A stretch of DNA of 64,000 nucleotides from Achromobacter sp. UMC71. Lineage in GTDB: Bacteria; Pseudomonadota; Gammaproteobacteria; Burkholderiales; Burkholderiaceae_B. The position numbers were made by a program, and so were the translations under genes. The stretch lies in assembly GCF_014170305.1 (NCBI RefSeq), contig NZ_LZZT01000010.1:186001-250000 (forward strand), given 5' to 3'. Under the pieces are notes generated by a model. It was not told where the DNA came from. It saw only the letters and a list, made by a program, of their open reading frames with translations, and made no database searches. Shown piece after piece: positions 35,470 to 45,401 of this stretch (its first letter is position 1; each line of letters starts with the position of its first letter).

Positions 35470-36158
35470 TGCCCATGTCTGTCCTGCGCCTGGTTTCGAG
35501 TGCGGCCCTGGCTTTGCTGGTGGCCGGTTGCGCCATGATTCCGCCCGAGCCCATCGTGACCGGGCCGACGACGGCGGCACCGCCGCCGCCGCCGATGCCC
35601 ATGGCGCAGCCCACGGGCTCGATCTACCAGCCCACGACGTACGGCAACTATCCGCTGTTCGAGGACCGCCGGCCGCGCAATGTCGGCGACATCGTCACCA
35701 TCGTGCTCAACGAGAAGACGAACGCTTCCAAGAACGTCGCCACCAACACCAACCGCAGCGGCAACGCCAGCCTGGGCATCGCCGCCGCGCCGTCCTTCAT
35801 GGACAGCTGGGCCAATGCCAACCTGAACCTGGACGCCAAGGGCGGCAACGTGGCGCAGGGCAAGGGCGACAGCACCGCCAACAACGCCTTCACCGGCACC
35901 ATCACCACCACGGTGGTGGGGGTGATGTCCAACGGCAACCTGCAAGTGGCCGGCGAAAAGCAGATCGCCATCAACCGGGGCAGCGAGTACGTGCGCTTTG
36001 CCGGCGTGGTGGATCCGCGCTCGATCACCGGAACGAACACTGTGTCGTCCACCCAGGTGGCTGACGCCCGCATCGAATACCGCAGCAAGGGCGTCATGGA
36101 CGAAGTCCAGACCATGGGCTGGCTGCAACGCTTCTTCCTGATCGCCTCGCCGTTCTGA
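35469..36158 (+). CDS. flgH: L-ring lipoprotein FlgH
   Basis: 229 residues from ATG 35469, sharing one base with the flgG stop (TGATG); ATG 35475 is an alternative. A lipoprotein signal peptide ends in the lipobox LVAGC with Cys21. The mature part shows [20 protein letters not shown] and [19 protein letters not shown], typical FlgH. It forms the ring in the outer membrane. A Pro-rich spacer follows the lipidation site. Confidence 0.97.
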   Translation: MPMSVLRLVSSAALALLVAGCAMIPPEPIVTGPTTAAPPPPPMPMAQPTGSIYQPTTYGNYPLFEDRRPRNVGDIVTIVLNEKTNASKNVATNTNRSGNASLGIAAAPSFMDSWANANLNLDAKGGNVAQGKGDSTANNAFTGTITTTVVGVMSNGNLQVAGEKQIAINRGSEYVRFAGVVDPRSITGTNTVSSTQVADARIEYRSKGVMDEVQTMGWLQRFFLIASPF

Positions 36159-36160
36159 CC

Positions 36161-37297
36161 ATGAAACAACCGACTCCGATTTCCGCCTTGCTGTCCTTGT
36201 TGGCGCGTGTCTGCGTCGCCGCCGGGTTGCTGGCCGGCGCCTCGGCGGCCCATGCCGAGCGGCTCAAGGACCTGGCGTCCATCCAGGGCGTGCGCGGCAA
36301 CCAGCTGATCGGCTATGGCCTGGTGGTGGGGTTGGACGGCAGCGGCGACCAGGTGCGCCAGACGCCGTTCACGCAGCAAAGCCTGACCAACATGTTGTCG
36401 CAGCTGGGCATCACCGTGCCTGCCGGCAGCAACATGCAATTGAAGAACGTCGCCGCGGTCATGGTGACGACCACGCTACCGGCGTTTGCCCGGCCCGGCC
36501 AGACGCTGGACGTCGTGGTGTCTTCCATGGGTAACGCCAAGAGCCTGCGCGGCGGCACCCTGTTGATGACCCCGCTCAAGGGCGCGGACAGCCAGGTCTA
36601 CGCGATCGCCCAGGGCAACATCCTGGTGGGCGGCGCGGGCGCCTCGGCCGGCGGTTCCAGCGTGCAGATCAACCAGCTCAACGGCGGGCGCATCAGCGCC
36701 GGCGCGATCGTCGAGCGCGGCGTGCCGACTACGTTCGCCCGCGATGGCTATATCTATCTGGAAATGAACAACACCGACTTCGGCACTGCCCAGAACGTGG
36801 TGGCGGCGCTGAACCGCAAGTTCGGCCAGGGCACCGCCACGGCGCTGGACGGCCGGGTGGTGCAGGTGCGCAGCCCGATGGAACAGGCCTCGCAGGCGCG
36901 GTTCCTGTCGCAGATCGAGGATTTGCAGGTGACGCGCGCGCCCACGGTGGCCAAGGTCATCATCAACGCCCGCACCGGCTCGGTGGTCATGAACCGCACG
37001 GTCATGATCGAAGAAGCCGCCGTGGCGCACGGCAACCTGTCGGTCATCATCAACCGCCAGAACCAGGTATCGCAGCCGGACACGCCTTTCACGGAAGGTC
37101 AGACGGTGGTGGTGCCGAATACCCAGATCGAAGTGCGCCAGGACAACGGCTCGCTGCAGCGCGTCACCACCAGCGCCAATCTGGCTGACGTGGTCAAGGG
37201 CCTGAACGCCCTGGGCGCCACGCCGCAGGACTTGCTGGCGATCCTGCAGGCCATGAAGAGCGCCGGCGCCTTGCGCGCCGAGCTGGAAATCATCTGA
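36161..37297 (+). CDS. flgI: P-ring protein FlgI
   Basis: 378 residues with a Sec signal peptide (cleavage near AHA at 32). Mature start [20 protein letters not shown], then [12 protein letters not shown] and many conserved FlgI blocks to the end ([20 protein letters not shown]). It builds the periplasmic ring with help from FlgA. It follows flgH by 2 bp. Confidence 0.98.
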   Translation: MKQPTPISALLSLLARVCVAAGLLAGASAAHAERLKDLASIQGVRGNQLIGYGLVVGLDGSGDQVRQTPFTQQSLTNMLSQLGITVPAGSNMQLKNVAAVMVTTTLPAFARPGQTLDVVVSSMGNAKSLRGGTLLMTPLKGADSQVYAIAQGNILVGGAGASAGGSSVQINQLNGGRISAGAIVERGVPTTFARDGYIYLEMNNTDFGTAQNVVAALNRKFGQGTATALDGRVVQVRSPMEQASQARFLSQIEDLQVTRAPTVAKVIINARTGSVVMNRTVMIEEAAVAHGNLSVIINRQNQVSQPDTPFTEGQTVVVPNTQIEVRQDNGSLQRVTTSANLADVVKGLNALGATPQDLLAILQAMKSAGALRAELEII

Positions 37298-37302
37298 CCG
37301 CC

Positions 37303-38286
37303 ATGGCCTACACCAATGACGCCGCGCGCGTGGGCGGCCGCCAGGACTCCGTGTTCGACATGGGGCGCCTGTCGGACCTGAAGCGCGATGTGACCAAGGA
37401 CCCCGCCGGCCCCGGCACCGAGCAGCAAAAGCAGGTGGCCAAGCAGTTCGAGGCGCTGTTTCTGCAGATGATGCTCAAGCGTATGCGCGAGGCGACGCCC
37501 AAAGAGGGCCTGTTCGACTCGCAGCAGACCCAGATGCTGCAATCCATGGCCGACGAGCAGCTGGCGCTGCACCTGGCCACGCCGGGCATCGGCCTGTCGC
37601 AATCGATCCTGGCGCAGATGCAGCAGGGCAAGCCGGGTGACCTGTCAGCGGACGCCGTCAAGAACCTGGGGCAGGGCGCCGATCTCGATTTCCGCACCGG
37701 CGGCTCGCGCGAAGTGGCGGCGCTGATGGACGTGATGCGCAACAACCGCGCCAGCGACCGGGCCCTGGCCGCGGCCGAGGGTGCGCCCGAGCACGTCATC
37801 AATTTCGTGTCGAAGATGTCGCGCGCGGCCAATCTGGCGTCGCAGCAAAGCGGCGTGCCGGCTCGCCTGATCATGGGCCAGGCGGCCCTGGAATCCGGCT
37901 GGGGCCAACGCGAAATCAAGCACCCCGACGGCTCCACCAGCTACAACCTGTTCGGCATCAAGGCGGGCGCCAGCTGGAAGGGCAAGGTCGTCAACGTGCT
38001 GACCACCGAGTACGAAGACGGCGTCGCGAAAAAGGTGACGCAACCCTTCCGTGCCTATTCGTCCTATGAAGAATCGTTCGCGGACTACGCCCGCCTGATC
38101 GGCAACAGCCCGCGCTACGAAAGCGTGACCCAAGCGCGCAACGAGATCGAGGCCGCCCGCCGCATCCAGGATGCCGGCTACGCCACCGATCCCCAATATG
38201 CGCAGAAATTGATCGGCGTCATGAGCCAACTACGTGGCGCCGCGGCCAAGGTGGATATTTCGCGCCAGATGTTGGAAGGACTCTAA
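37303..38286 (+). CDS. flgJ: Rod-cap and peptidoglycan hydrolase FlgJ
   Basis: 327 residues, two-domain type. N-terminal rod-cap domain (KQVAKQFEALFLQMMLKRMR, SMADEQLALHLA) and C-terminal glucosaminidase domain with the likely catalytic Glu197 in QAALESGWGQ, followed by YNLFGIKAGASWKGK and FRAYSSYEESFADYARLI. It opens the wall for the rod. The stop codon overlaps the -35 box of the flgK promoter. Confidence 0.97.
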   Translation: MAYTNDAARVGGRQDSVFDMGRLSDLKRDVTKDPAGPGTEQQKQVAKQFEALFLQMMLKRMREATPKEGLFDSQQTQMLQSMADEQLALHLATPGIGLSQSILAQMQQGKPGDLSADAVKNLGQGADLDFRTGGSREVAALMDVMRNNRASDRALAAAEGAPEHVINFVSKMSRAANLASQQSGVPARLIMGQAALESGWGQREIKHPDGSTSYNLFGIKAGASWKGKVVNVLTTEYEDGVAKKVTQPFRAYSSYEESFADYARLIGNSPRYESVTQARNEIEAARRIQDAGYATDPQYAQKLIGVMSQLRGAAAKVDISRQMLEGL

Positions 38287-38310
38287 ATTTGGACTACCTG
38301 CTGCCGTTAA
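38284..38310 (+). promoter_or_regulatory. Sigma-28 promoter of flgKL
   Basis: TAAATTTG, 11 bases, GCCGTTAA: a close match to the FliA consensus, the best -10 box in the window. The TAAA of the -35 element contains the TAA stop of flgJ. The -10 box is 49 bp upstream of the flgK ATG. Confidence 0.88.
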
Positions 38311-38359
38311 ACAGGTATCCAGACATATCAGTTGCGGTTACATACGGGGCATTGTCAGC

Positions 38360-40036
38360 ATGAATCTGTATAAATTGGCGTTGGGCGGGCTGAACGCGTC
38401 CCAGGCAGGCCTGGCCACCACCAGCCACAATATCAACAATGCCACCACGGTCGGTTACAACCGTCAGCGCGTCATGATCTCGACCGCTGGCGCCCAGGCC
38501 ACCAGCAACGGCTACATCGGCCGTGGCGTCCAGGTCGACACCGTCGTGCGCAGCTACGACAGCTTCTTGTACAAGCAGCTGGTCGGCGCGCAGGGCAGCG
38601 GCGCCCAATTGCAGGCCCAGTTCGACCAGGTGTCGCAGGTGAACAACCTGTTTGCCGACCGCACTGTGGGCATCGCCCCAGGCCTGTCCAATTTCTTCAC
38701 CAGCATGAACACCGTGGCCAGCAAGCCGGCGGATCCCGCCGCGCGCCAGGACTTGCTGGGCAAGGCCAACAGCATGGCCACGCAGATCCGTTCGGCCTAC
38801 CAGGAAATGCAGAACCAGCGCCTGGGCCTGAACACGCAGATTTCCACGACCGTGGACCAGGTCAACAGCTACCTGACCCGCATCGACGACTTGAACACGC
38901 AGATTTCGACCGCCCGCGCCAAGGCCGGCGGCAATCCGCCGAACGATCTGATGGACCAGCGTGACCAGGCCGTGTCGGAGCTGAACCAGCTGATCGGCGT
39001 GACCACCTACGAGCAGGGCGACAAGATCAATATCTCGCTGGCCTCGGGCGGCCAGGCGCTGCTGTCGGGCCAGACCATCTATCCGTTGCAGGCCGTGTCG
39101 TCCGCCAAGGACGTGAGCCGTACCGTCATCGCCTACACGCTGCCGGCCGGTTCGGGCGGCAAGACCGTTTCGGTGGAACTGAACGATTCCGAGGTCACCG
39201 GCGGCAAGTTGGGCGGCCTGTTGCAGTTCCGCGCCACCTCGCTGGACGTGATGCAGGCGCAACTGGGTCAGATGGCCGTGGGCCTGGCGCTGTCGTTCAA
39301 CGACCAGCACAAGCAGGGCCTGGACACCGCCGGCAACCCTGGCACCGATTTCTTCAGCGTCGGCAAGCCCCAGGGCGTGCCGAATGCCAACAACAAGAGC
39401 GGTGCGCAGATCAGCGGCACGTTCACCAACGTGAACAATATCAACGCCAAAGACTACGACATCACGTTTGACGGCACCAATTACATGGTGACGCGCCTGC
39501 CGGAAGGCACCCAGGTGTACAACGGCCCGGCCAACGGCACCCCGCCGACCGCGACCCTGAACCTGGACGCCGAAATGGGCGTCACCCTGACGATCGACGC
39601 ACCGCCCCAGGCCGGCGACAAGTGGTCGCTGTCGCCTACCCGCGACGCCGCCCGCGACATCAACGTGCTGATCACCGATCCGAACAAAATCGCCGCGGCC
39701 GACGCCACCGGCGGCGACGCCAACGGCAAGAACGCCTTGAAGCTGGCGCAACTGCAGACGGCCAAGGTGCTGGGCCACGGCACGATGAGCATCAACGAGA
39801 TGTTCTCGCAGGTGGTCAACACCGTCGGCGTGCAGACGCAGCAGATCAAATCGGCCGCCACCGCCCAGGCCAACCTCATCACGCAGAAGCTGGAAGCGCA
39901 GCAAGCCGTGTCGGGCGTGAACCTGAATGAAGAATATGTAAGCCTGTCGCTTTACCAGGAGCAATACCAGGCAAGCGCTCGCATCATCGACGTAGCAAGC
40001 ACGTTGTTCGACACGCTGCTGGGTTTGCGCGGCTGA
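38360..40036 (+). CDS. flgK: Hook-filament junction protein FlgK
   Basis: 558 residues from ATG 38360 (NLYKLALGGLNASQAGLATT); a longer open frame overlapping flgJ is not supported. NINNATTVGYNRQRV is the N-terminal signature and EEYVSLSLYQEQYQASARII the C-terminal one. It is a FlgN client and joins hook to filament. Its own sigma-28 promoter makes it late-class. Confidence 0.97.
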   Translation: MNLYKLALGGLNASQAGLATTSHNINNATTVGYNRQRVMISTAGAQATSNGYIGRGVQVDTVVRSYDSFLYKQLVGAQGSGAQLQAQFDQVSQVNNLFADRTVGIAPGLSNFFTSMNTVASKPADPAARQDLLGKANSMATQIRSAYQEMQNQRLGLNTQISTTVDQVNSYLTRIDDLNTQISTARAKAGGNPPNDLMDQRDQAVSELNQLIGVTTYEQGDKINISLASGGQALLSGQTIYPLQAVSSAKDVSRTVIAYTLPAGSGGKTVSVELNDSEVTGGKLGGLLQFRATSLDVMQAQLGQMAVGLALSFNDQHKQGLDTAGNPGTDFFSVGKPQGVPNANNKSGAQISGTFTNVNNINAKDYDITFDGTNYMVTRLPEGTQVYNGPANGTPPTATLNLDAEMGVTLTIDAPPQAGDKWSLSPTRDAARDINVLITDPNKIAAADATGGDANGKNALKLAQLQTAKVLGHGTMSINEMFSQVVNTVGVQTQQIKSAATAQANLITQKLEAQQAVSGVNLNEEYVSLSLYQEQYQASARIIDVASTLFDTLLGLRG

Positions 40037-40083
40037 TCGGACCGTTGACTCGTGACCAATAAAGATAAATTCGGAGCTTCCCC

Positions 40084-41343
40084 ATGCGCCTGAGCACCTC
40101 CATGATGTATTCGAACGGCCTGAAGGGCGTTCTTTCTCAGGAATCCGACATGAACCGCCTGGTCGAACAGGTGGGCAGCGGCAAGAAGTTCCTGACGCCC
40201 GCCGACGACCCGCTGTCGGCATCGCTGGCGATCAACGTCGCGCAGACGCAGAGCATGAACTCGACGTACTCGCTGAACCGCGGCACGGCCAAAACCAACC
40301 TGGGGCAGGAAAACAACATCCTGGATTCGATCACGACGGCGCTGGCCGACGTGCGCACCCGGGTGGTGCAGGCCGGTAACGGCACCTTCGCCGACAGCGA
40401 CCGCCAGGCCTTGTCCACGGCCCTGAAGAGCGCCCGCGACGCGTTGCTGGGCCTGGCCAACAGCACCGATGGCAATGGCCAATACCTGTTCTCCGGCTAC
40501 CAGGGCGGCGTGGTTCCCTACGCCCAGGACGCCAACGGCAAGATCGTCTACAGCGGCGCCACCGGCGAGCGCACCGTGCAGGTTGACCAGTCGCGCCAGA
40601 TGTCCACCAGCGACATCGGCAGCGATATCTTCAACCGCGCCAATCCGGGCTCGCAGGCCTATGTCAGCACTGCTGCGTCGACCAACCAGGGCACCGCGCA
40701 GTTCAGCACGGTCTCGGTAACGCCGGGCAGCCCCAACATCGGCAAGAATTTCAGCCTGCAATTCGAATCGGATCCCGCCACCGGCAACATGGGCTATCGC
40801 GTCATCACGACCTCGCCCAATGCCAATCCGCCGGTCCCGCCGGTCATCACCCCGGCGCCGCCGGCCGTGCCGACCCCCTACAAACCGGATTCGTCGATCG
40901 ATTTCGGCGGCGTGGCGGTGGTGGTCAAGGGCACGCCGCAGAACGGCGACGTGATCGACGTCGAGAGCATGCAGTCCGCCAACGTCGACATGTTCAACAC
41001 GCTGGACAGCCTGATCAAGACGCTGGATTCGCCGATCGCCGGCGACGAAGTGGCTCTGGCCAAGCTGACCAATGAACTGGCCACGGCCAACAAGAAGCTG
41101 TCCAACACCTACGACAACGTGCAGACGGTGGCCGCCTCGGTCGGCGCGCGTATGAACGAACTGGAAGCGCTGGACGGCACCGGTGTCCAGAAGGGCCTGT
41201 CCTATTCCAAGTCCTTGTCGGACCTGGAAGACCTGGACTACTACTCGGGCGCCAGCCAGCTGGCCTTGCGCCAGGTGGCGTTGCAGGCCGCTTCGGCGGC
41301 GTTCATGACGATCCAGGGATCGAGTCTGTTCAGCCGCAAGTAA
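40084..41343 (+). CDS. flgL: Hook-filament junction protein FlgL
   Basis: 419 residues, about 100 longer than in E. coli because of a larger middle domain with a Pro-rich stretch (NPPVPPVITPAPPAVPTPY). Flagellin-like N-terminus (RLSTSMMYSNGLKG, VGSGKKFLTPADDPLSASLA) and C-terminus (LDYYSGASQLALRQVALQAA) are conserved. It is cotranscribed with flgK. Confidence 0.96.
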   Translation: MRLSTSMMYSNGLKGVLSQESDMNRLVEQVGSGKKFLTPADDPLSASLAINVAQTQSMNSTYSLNRGTAKTNLGQENNILDSITTALADVRTRVVQAGNGTFADSDRQALSTALKSARDALLGLANSTDGNGQYLFSGYQGGVVPYAQDANGKIVYSGATGERTVQVDQSRQMSTSDIGSDIFNRANPGSQAYVSTAASTNQGTAQFSTVSVTPGSPNIGKNFSLQFESDPATGNMGYRVITTSPNANPPVPPVITPAPPAVPTPYKPDSSIDFGGVAVVVKGTPQNGDVIDVESMQSANVDMFNTLDSLIKTLDSPIAGDEVALAKLTNELATANKKLSNTYDNVQTVAASVGARMNELEALDGTGVQKGLSYSKSLSDLEDLDYYSGASQLALRQVALQAASAAFMTIQGSSLFSRK

Positions 41344-41396
41344 TGCGGTGAGTCCATAGGCCGTGTCCTCGGGGACGCGGCAAGTTGCGCCCTTGC

Positions 41397-41426
41397 GGAC
41401 GCTTCCGGTACTAAGCCGGAGCGTCC
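41397..41426 (+). terminator. Hairpin after flgL, possible terminator
   Basis: GGACGCTTCCGG (41397-41408) pairs with CCGGAGCGTCC (41416-41426) with one bulge. No T-run follows, so it may be an mRNA end-stabilising structure instead. Confidence 0.4.
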
Positions 41427-41485
41427 GTGTGTGCGTGCAGGGTAGGGAATTTGTCGTTTCACGCTGCATAACGCTCGGATATTTC

Positions 41486-43372
41486 ATGCTTGTCAATTTG
41501 AAAGTTCGCACCTGCATAATTTTGGTGTTGCTGCTCTTTACGGGCGCCATGTTCATATCCAACGGCGTGGCGTGGATGGGATTGAATTCCAGCAACGACA
41601 AGCTGAACCAGATCAACGGCGCGTATTCGGATCAGGCGGTGCCGCTGAACCGCGCGTACACCGTTTTCCTGCGCGCGCGCCTGTTGCTGTCGAGCTCGTT
41701 GATGGACATGCAGCAAGGCAAGACTGAGCAGGCTACCGCGCAGGCCAAGCGTTCCGATCTGCTGATGCAGGACGCCTTCAAGATGATTGATGCCTTGCGC
41801 AAAGCGCCGCGGTTGCCGGGCACGGAGTCCCTGTGGCAGACCGTAGAAGCCGCCTTGAAGGAATACGAAGGCGTGCTCAAGCGCCAGTCGGCCGCCCTGG
41901 CCGGCATGGCCATCCAGGACTACCTGGACCTGAACGACTCGGCCAGCAACGTCAACACGAAATTCCGCGAGGCGGTGGACGGCTATCTGGGCTTTATCGA
42001 TAAGCGCACCGACGAACTGGCGGCGCAGGCCGAGGTCGACCATGGTATTTCGCGCATGGTCACTATCGCCTTGCTCGCGATCGCGCTGTTGCTGGCGCTG
42101 GGTTGCTGGATTTTCATCAACCGCACGGTACTGCGTCCCCTGCACCAAGCCAGCGACCACTTTGAAAAGATCTCGGGCGGTGACTTCACCGGCCGCGTCG
42201 AGGTACGCAGCACCAATGAAATCGGTCAGCTGTTCGCAGCCATCAAGCGCATGCAGGAGAGCCTGACCCGCACGGTGGCGTCGGTGCGCCGCGGCGTCGA
42301 TGAAATCAATGTAGGCTCGCGCGAGATCTCCGCCGGCAACACGGACCTGTCCAGCCGCACCGAGCAGCAGGCGGCCTCGCTGGAAGAGACTGCGGCGTCG
42401 ATGGAGCAGCTGGCTTCGACCGTGAAGCAGAACGCCGACAACGCGCGCCAGGCCAATCAGCTGGCCGCCAGCGCGTCGGACGTGGCCGAGCGCGGCGGTT
42501 CGGCGGTGGCCGAGGTGGTCAACACGATGCAGGGGATTTCTGCCAGCTCGCGCAAGATCTCGGAAATCGTGTCGGTGATCGACGGCATCGCGTTCCAGAC
42601 CAACATCCTGGCGCTGAACGCGGCGGTGGAAGCCGCGCGCGCCGGCGAGCAGGGCAAGGGCTTTGCGGTGGTGGCGGGCGAAGTGCGCTCGCTGGCCCAG
42701 CGCAGCGCGCAGGCGGCCAAGGAAATCAAGGGCCTGATCGAGGACTCGGTGACCAAGGTCGGCGCCGGTTCGCAGCAGGTGGAACGCGCCGGCTCGACGA
42801 TGCAGGAGATCGTGGCGTCCGTGAAGCGCGTGACGGACATTATGGGCGAGATCTCGGCGGCCTCGGAAGAGCAGTCCAGCGGGATCGACCAGGTCAATCG
42901 CGCGGTCTCGCAGATGGACGAAGTGACGCAGCAGAATGCGGCGCTGGTGGAAGAGGCGGCCGCCGCGGCCGGCTCGCTGCAGGAACAGGCGCAACGCCTG
43001 GCCGAAGCGGTGGCGGTGTTCAAGATCAACGCAGGCGATGTGATCGAAGTGCCGGCCCGCCAGTTGGCCCAGCAACGCAGCGCGCCGCGCGTGGCCGCGG
43101 CGCCTGCTCCGCAGGCAGCACCCGGCGAGCAGGCGCCCAAGGCTGCCGACGAACCCGCGCAGGCACCGGCAAAGCCGGCAGCCGCGCCGGCGCCGCGCCT
43201 GGCGCAGCCGGCCCGGGCCAAGCCCACGGCCAACAGCGGCGCCACGGCGGCGCGTCCGCTGCGCCGCCCGGTCGTCAAGACCAGCGACGCCACCGATGCC
43301 AAGCCGATCAAGTCCGCGCCCGCGGCGGCCCGGCGCGCACCGCCGTCGGATGACGATTGGGAGTCCTTCTGA
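41486..43372 (+). CDS. Methyl-accepting chemotaxis protein, copy 2 (with CheR-tethering tail)
   Basis: 628 residues from ATG 41486 (MLVNLKVRTCIILVLLLFTG). First membrane helix about 10-32, a periplasmic four-helix-type domain (DQAVPLNRAYTVFLRARLLL), second helix about 195-217, HAMP (RTVLRPLHQASDHFEKISGG), then a signalling domain nearly identical in DNA to those of the other three transmembrane receptors. A long Ala/Pro linker of about 100 residues ends in DDDWESF, close to the NWETF pentapeptide by which CheR and CheB dock on Tar and Tsr. It lies 142 bp after flgL. Confidence 0.95.
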   Translation: MLVNLKVRTCIILVLLLFTGAMFISNGVAWMGLNSSNDKLNQINGAYSDQAVPLNRAYTVFLRARLLLSSSLMDMQQGKTEQATAQAKRSDLLMQDAFKMIDALRKAPRLPGTESLWQTVEAALKEYEGVLKRQSAALAGMAIQDYLDLNDSASNVNTKFREAVDGYLGFIDKRTDELAAQAEVDHGISRMVTIALLAIALLLALGCWIFINRTVLRPLHQASDHFEKISGGDFTGRVEVRSTNEIGQLFAAIKRMQESLTRTVASVRRGVDEINVGSREISAGNTDLSSRTEQQAASLEETAASMEQLASTVKQNADNARQANQLAASASDVAERGGSAVAEVVNTMQGISASSRKISEIVSVIDGIAFQTNILALNAAVEAARAGEQGKGFAVVAGEVRSLAQRSAQAAKEIKGLIEDSVTKVGAGSQQVERAGSTMQEIVASVKRVTDIMGEISAASEEQSSGIDQVNRAVSQMDEVTQQNAALVEEAAAAAGSLQEQAQRLAEAVAVFKINAGDVIEVPARQLAQQRSAPRVAAAPAPQAAPGEQAPKAADEPAQAPAKPAAAPAPRLAQPARAKPTANSGATAARPLRRPVVKTSDATDAKPIKSAPAAARRAPPSDDDWESF

Positions 43373-43479
43373 CAACGGCGTCGTCCGTGCGTGCAATGAA
43401 CAGGAAGTAGAGAACACACCCCTTTTACGTCAGGGCGGCGCAGGTGCGCCGTCTTGGCGATTACCGGAACTATCGGAAC

Positions 43480-45372
43480 ATGTTTAGCAATCTGAAAGTG
43501 CGCACGGGCTTGATGCTTGCCCAATTGGCAGTCGCCGTGGCCGCGCTGGTTGCCATCGCGCTCGGTTGGAACAGCATGCAATCCAATTCCGAAGCGATCA
43601 ACGCTTTGGATAGCCTGAGTGTCCAGCAGAGCAATCTGATCAAGGACGCCTATGTGCAGATGCTGCGCGCGACCATCCGCGCGGATCTGGCCGCGGCGCA
43701 GCGCGCCGCAGGCGACAAGGCCGGCGCGGCGGAAAATACGCGTACCGTGCAGCAACTGATGGCGGACGCGCGCAAGAAGCTCGACAGTTTCAAGGCCATC
43801 CCGAAGGCTACGGAGATCGGCCGCAGCGCCGAGAGCCAGTTGCTGGCGTCGTTCAACGGATTTGCCGATGGCCTGCAGGCCATGCTGGCCGCGCTGGACC
43901 GGGGCGACAACGCCGAATACCTGAACCTGAAGAACAACAAGACGGCCGCAGCCAGCGGCGCGTTTTCCAAGCAGCTGACCGAATTCGCCGCTTCCATCAA
44001 CACCTATAGCGAAGAGCAGGTCGCGACGTCGCGCTCGCAGGCCGCGGTGATGACCTATGTGTACATCGCCTTGGCGGTCGTGATCCTGCTGGTGTCGCTG
44101 GGCGCGTTTCTGTTCATGAACCGCGTCGTGCTGCGGCCGCTGCGCGCGGTCAGCGAGAGCTTTGACCGCATCGCGGGCGGCGACCTGACCACGCGCGTGG
44201 AAGTGAATTCCACCAACGAGATCGGCGCGCTCATGGCGGCGGTCAAGCGCATGCAGGAAAGCCTGACCCGCACCGTGTCGGCCGTGCGCCGTGGCGTGGA
44301 TGAAATCAATGTAGGCTCGCGCGAGATCTCGGCGGGTAACACCGACCTGTCCAGCCGCACGGAAGAGCAGGCGGCCTCGCTGGAAGAGACTGCGGCCTCG
44401 ATGGAGCAGCTGGCTTCGACCGTGAAGCAGAACGCCGACAACGCGCGCCAAGCTAATCAGCTGGCCGCCAGCGCATCGGACGTGGCCGAGCGCGGCGGTT
44501 CGGCGGTGGCCGAGGTGGTCAACACGATGCAGGGCATTTCTGCCAGCTCGCGCAAGATCTCGGAAATCGTGTCGGTGATCGACGGCATTGCGTTCCAGAC
44601 CAACATCCTGGCGCTGAACGCGGCGGTGGAAGCTGCGCGTGCCGGCGAACAAGGCAAGGGCTTTGCGGTGGTGGCGGGCGAAGTGCGCTCGCTGGCCCAG
44701 CGCAGCGCGCAGGCGGCCAAGGAAATCAAGGGCCTGATCGAGGACTCGGTGACCAAGGTCGGCGCCGGTTCGCAGCAGGTGGAACGCGCCGGCTCGACGA
44801 TGCAGGAGATCGTGGCGTCCGTGAAGCGCGTGACGGACATCATGGGCGAGATCTCGGCGGCCTCGGAAGAGCAGTCCGGCGGCATCGATCAGGTCAACCG
44901 CGCGGTCTCGCAGATGGACGAAGTGACGCAGCAGAACGCGGCCCTGGTGGAAGAAGCCGCCGCGGCCGCGGGCTCCTTGCAGGAACAGGCGCAGCGCCTG
45001 GTAGAAGCGGTGGCGGTGTTCAAGATCAACGCAGGCGATGTGATCGAAGTGCCGGCCCGCCAGTTGGCCCAGCAACGCAGCGCGCCGCGCGTGGCCGCAC
45101 CGGCGGCGGATACCGCGGCGCCCGCGCAGAGCATTGCCGCGCCGGCCAAGTCGGCCGCGACGCCGCGCAAGGCCGCGCCCGCCGCGCCTGCCGTGCGTCT
45201 GACGCACAGCAGCAGTACCGCGCGCGCCAAGCCGGCGCCGGCCGAGGCGGCCTCGGCTGCCCGTCCGCTGCGCCGTCCGGCGCCGCGTCCGGCCGCCGCG
45301 AACGAAGCCAAACCGGCACCGGCGGCTCCCCGCCGCCAGGCGCCGTCGGACGACGATTGGGAATCCTTTTGA
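43480..45372 (+). CDS. Methyl-accepting chemotaxis protein, copy 3 (with CheR-tethering tail)
   Basis: 630 residues from ATG 43480 (FSNLKVRTGLMLAQLAVAVA). Layout as in copy 2: membrane helix, periplasmic helical domain (about 35-190, QSNSEAINALDSLSVQQSNL at its start), membrane helix, HAMP (RPLRAVSESFDRIAGGDLTT), signalling domain, Ala/Pro linker and terminal DDDWESF. The linker start (EVPARQLAQQRSAPRVAA) is the same as in copy 2, so these two are sister paralogues with different ligand domains. 107 bp separate it from copy 2. Confidence 0.95.
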   Translation: MFSNLKVRTGLMLAQLAVAVAALVAIALGWNSMQSNSEAINALDSLSVQQSNLIKDAYVQMLRATIRADLAAAQRAAGDKAGAAENTRTVQQLMADARKKLDSFKAIPKATEIGRSAESQLLASFNGFADGLQAMLAALDRGDNAEYLNLKNNKTAAASGAFSKQLTEFAASINTYSEEQVATSRSQAAVMTYVYIALAVVILLVSLGAFLFMNRVVLRPLRAVSESFDRIAGGDLTTRVEVNSTNEIGALMAAVKRMQESLTRTVSAVRRGVDEINVGSREISAGNTDLSSRTEEQAASLEETAASMEQLASTVKQNADNARQANQLAASASDVAERGGSAVAEVVNTMQGISASSRKISEIVSVIDGIAFQTNILALNAAVEAARAGEQGKGFAVVAGEVRSLAQRSAQAAKEIKGLIEDSVTKVGAGSQQVERAGSTMQEIVASVKRVTDIMGEISAASEEQSGGIDQVNRAVSQMDEVTQQNAALVEEAAAAAGSLQEQAQRLVEAVAVFKINAGDVIEVPARQLAQQRSAPRVAAPAADTAAPAQSIAAPAKSAATPRKAAPAAPAVRLTHSSSTARAKPAPAEAASAARPLRRPAPRPAAANEAKPAPAAPRRQAPSDDDWESF

Positions 45373-45401
45373 CGCCGGTTGCGACCGGTAAACGGGCAGG
45401 T

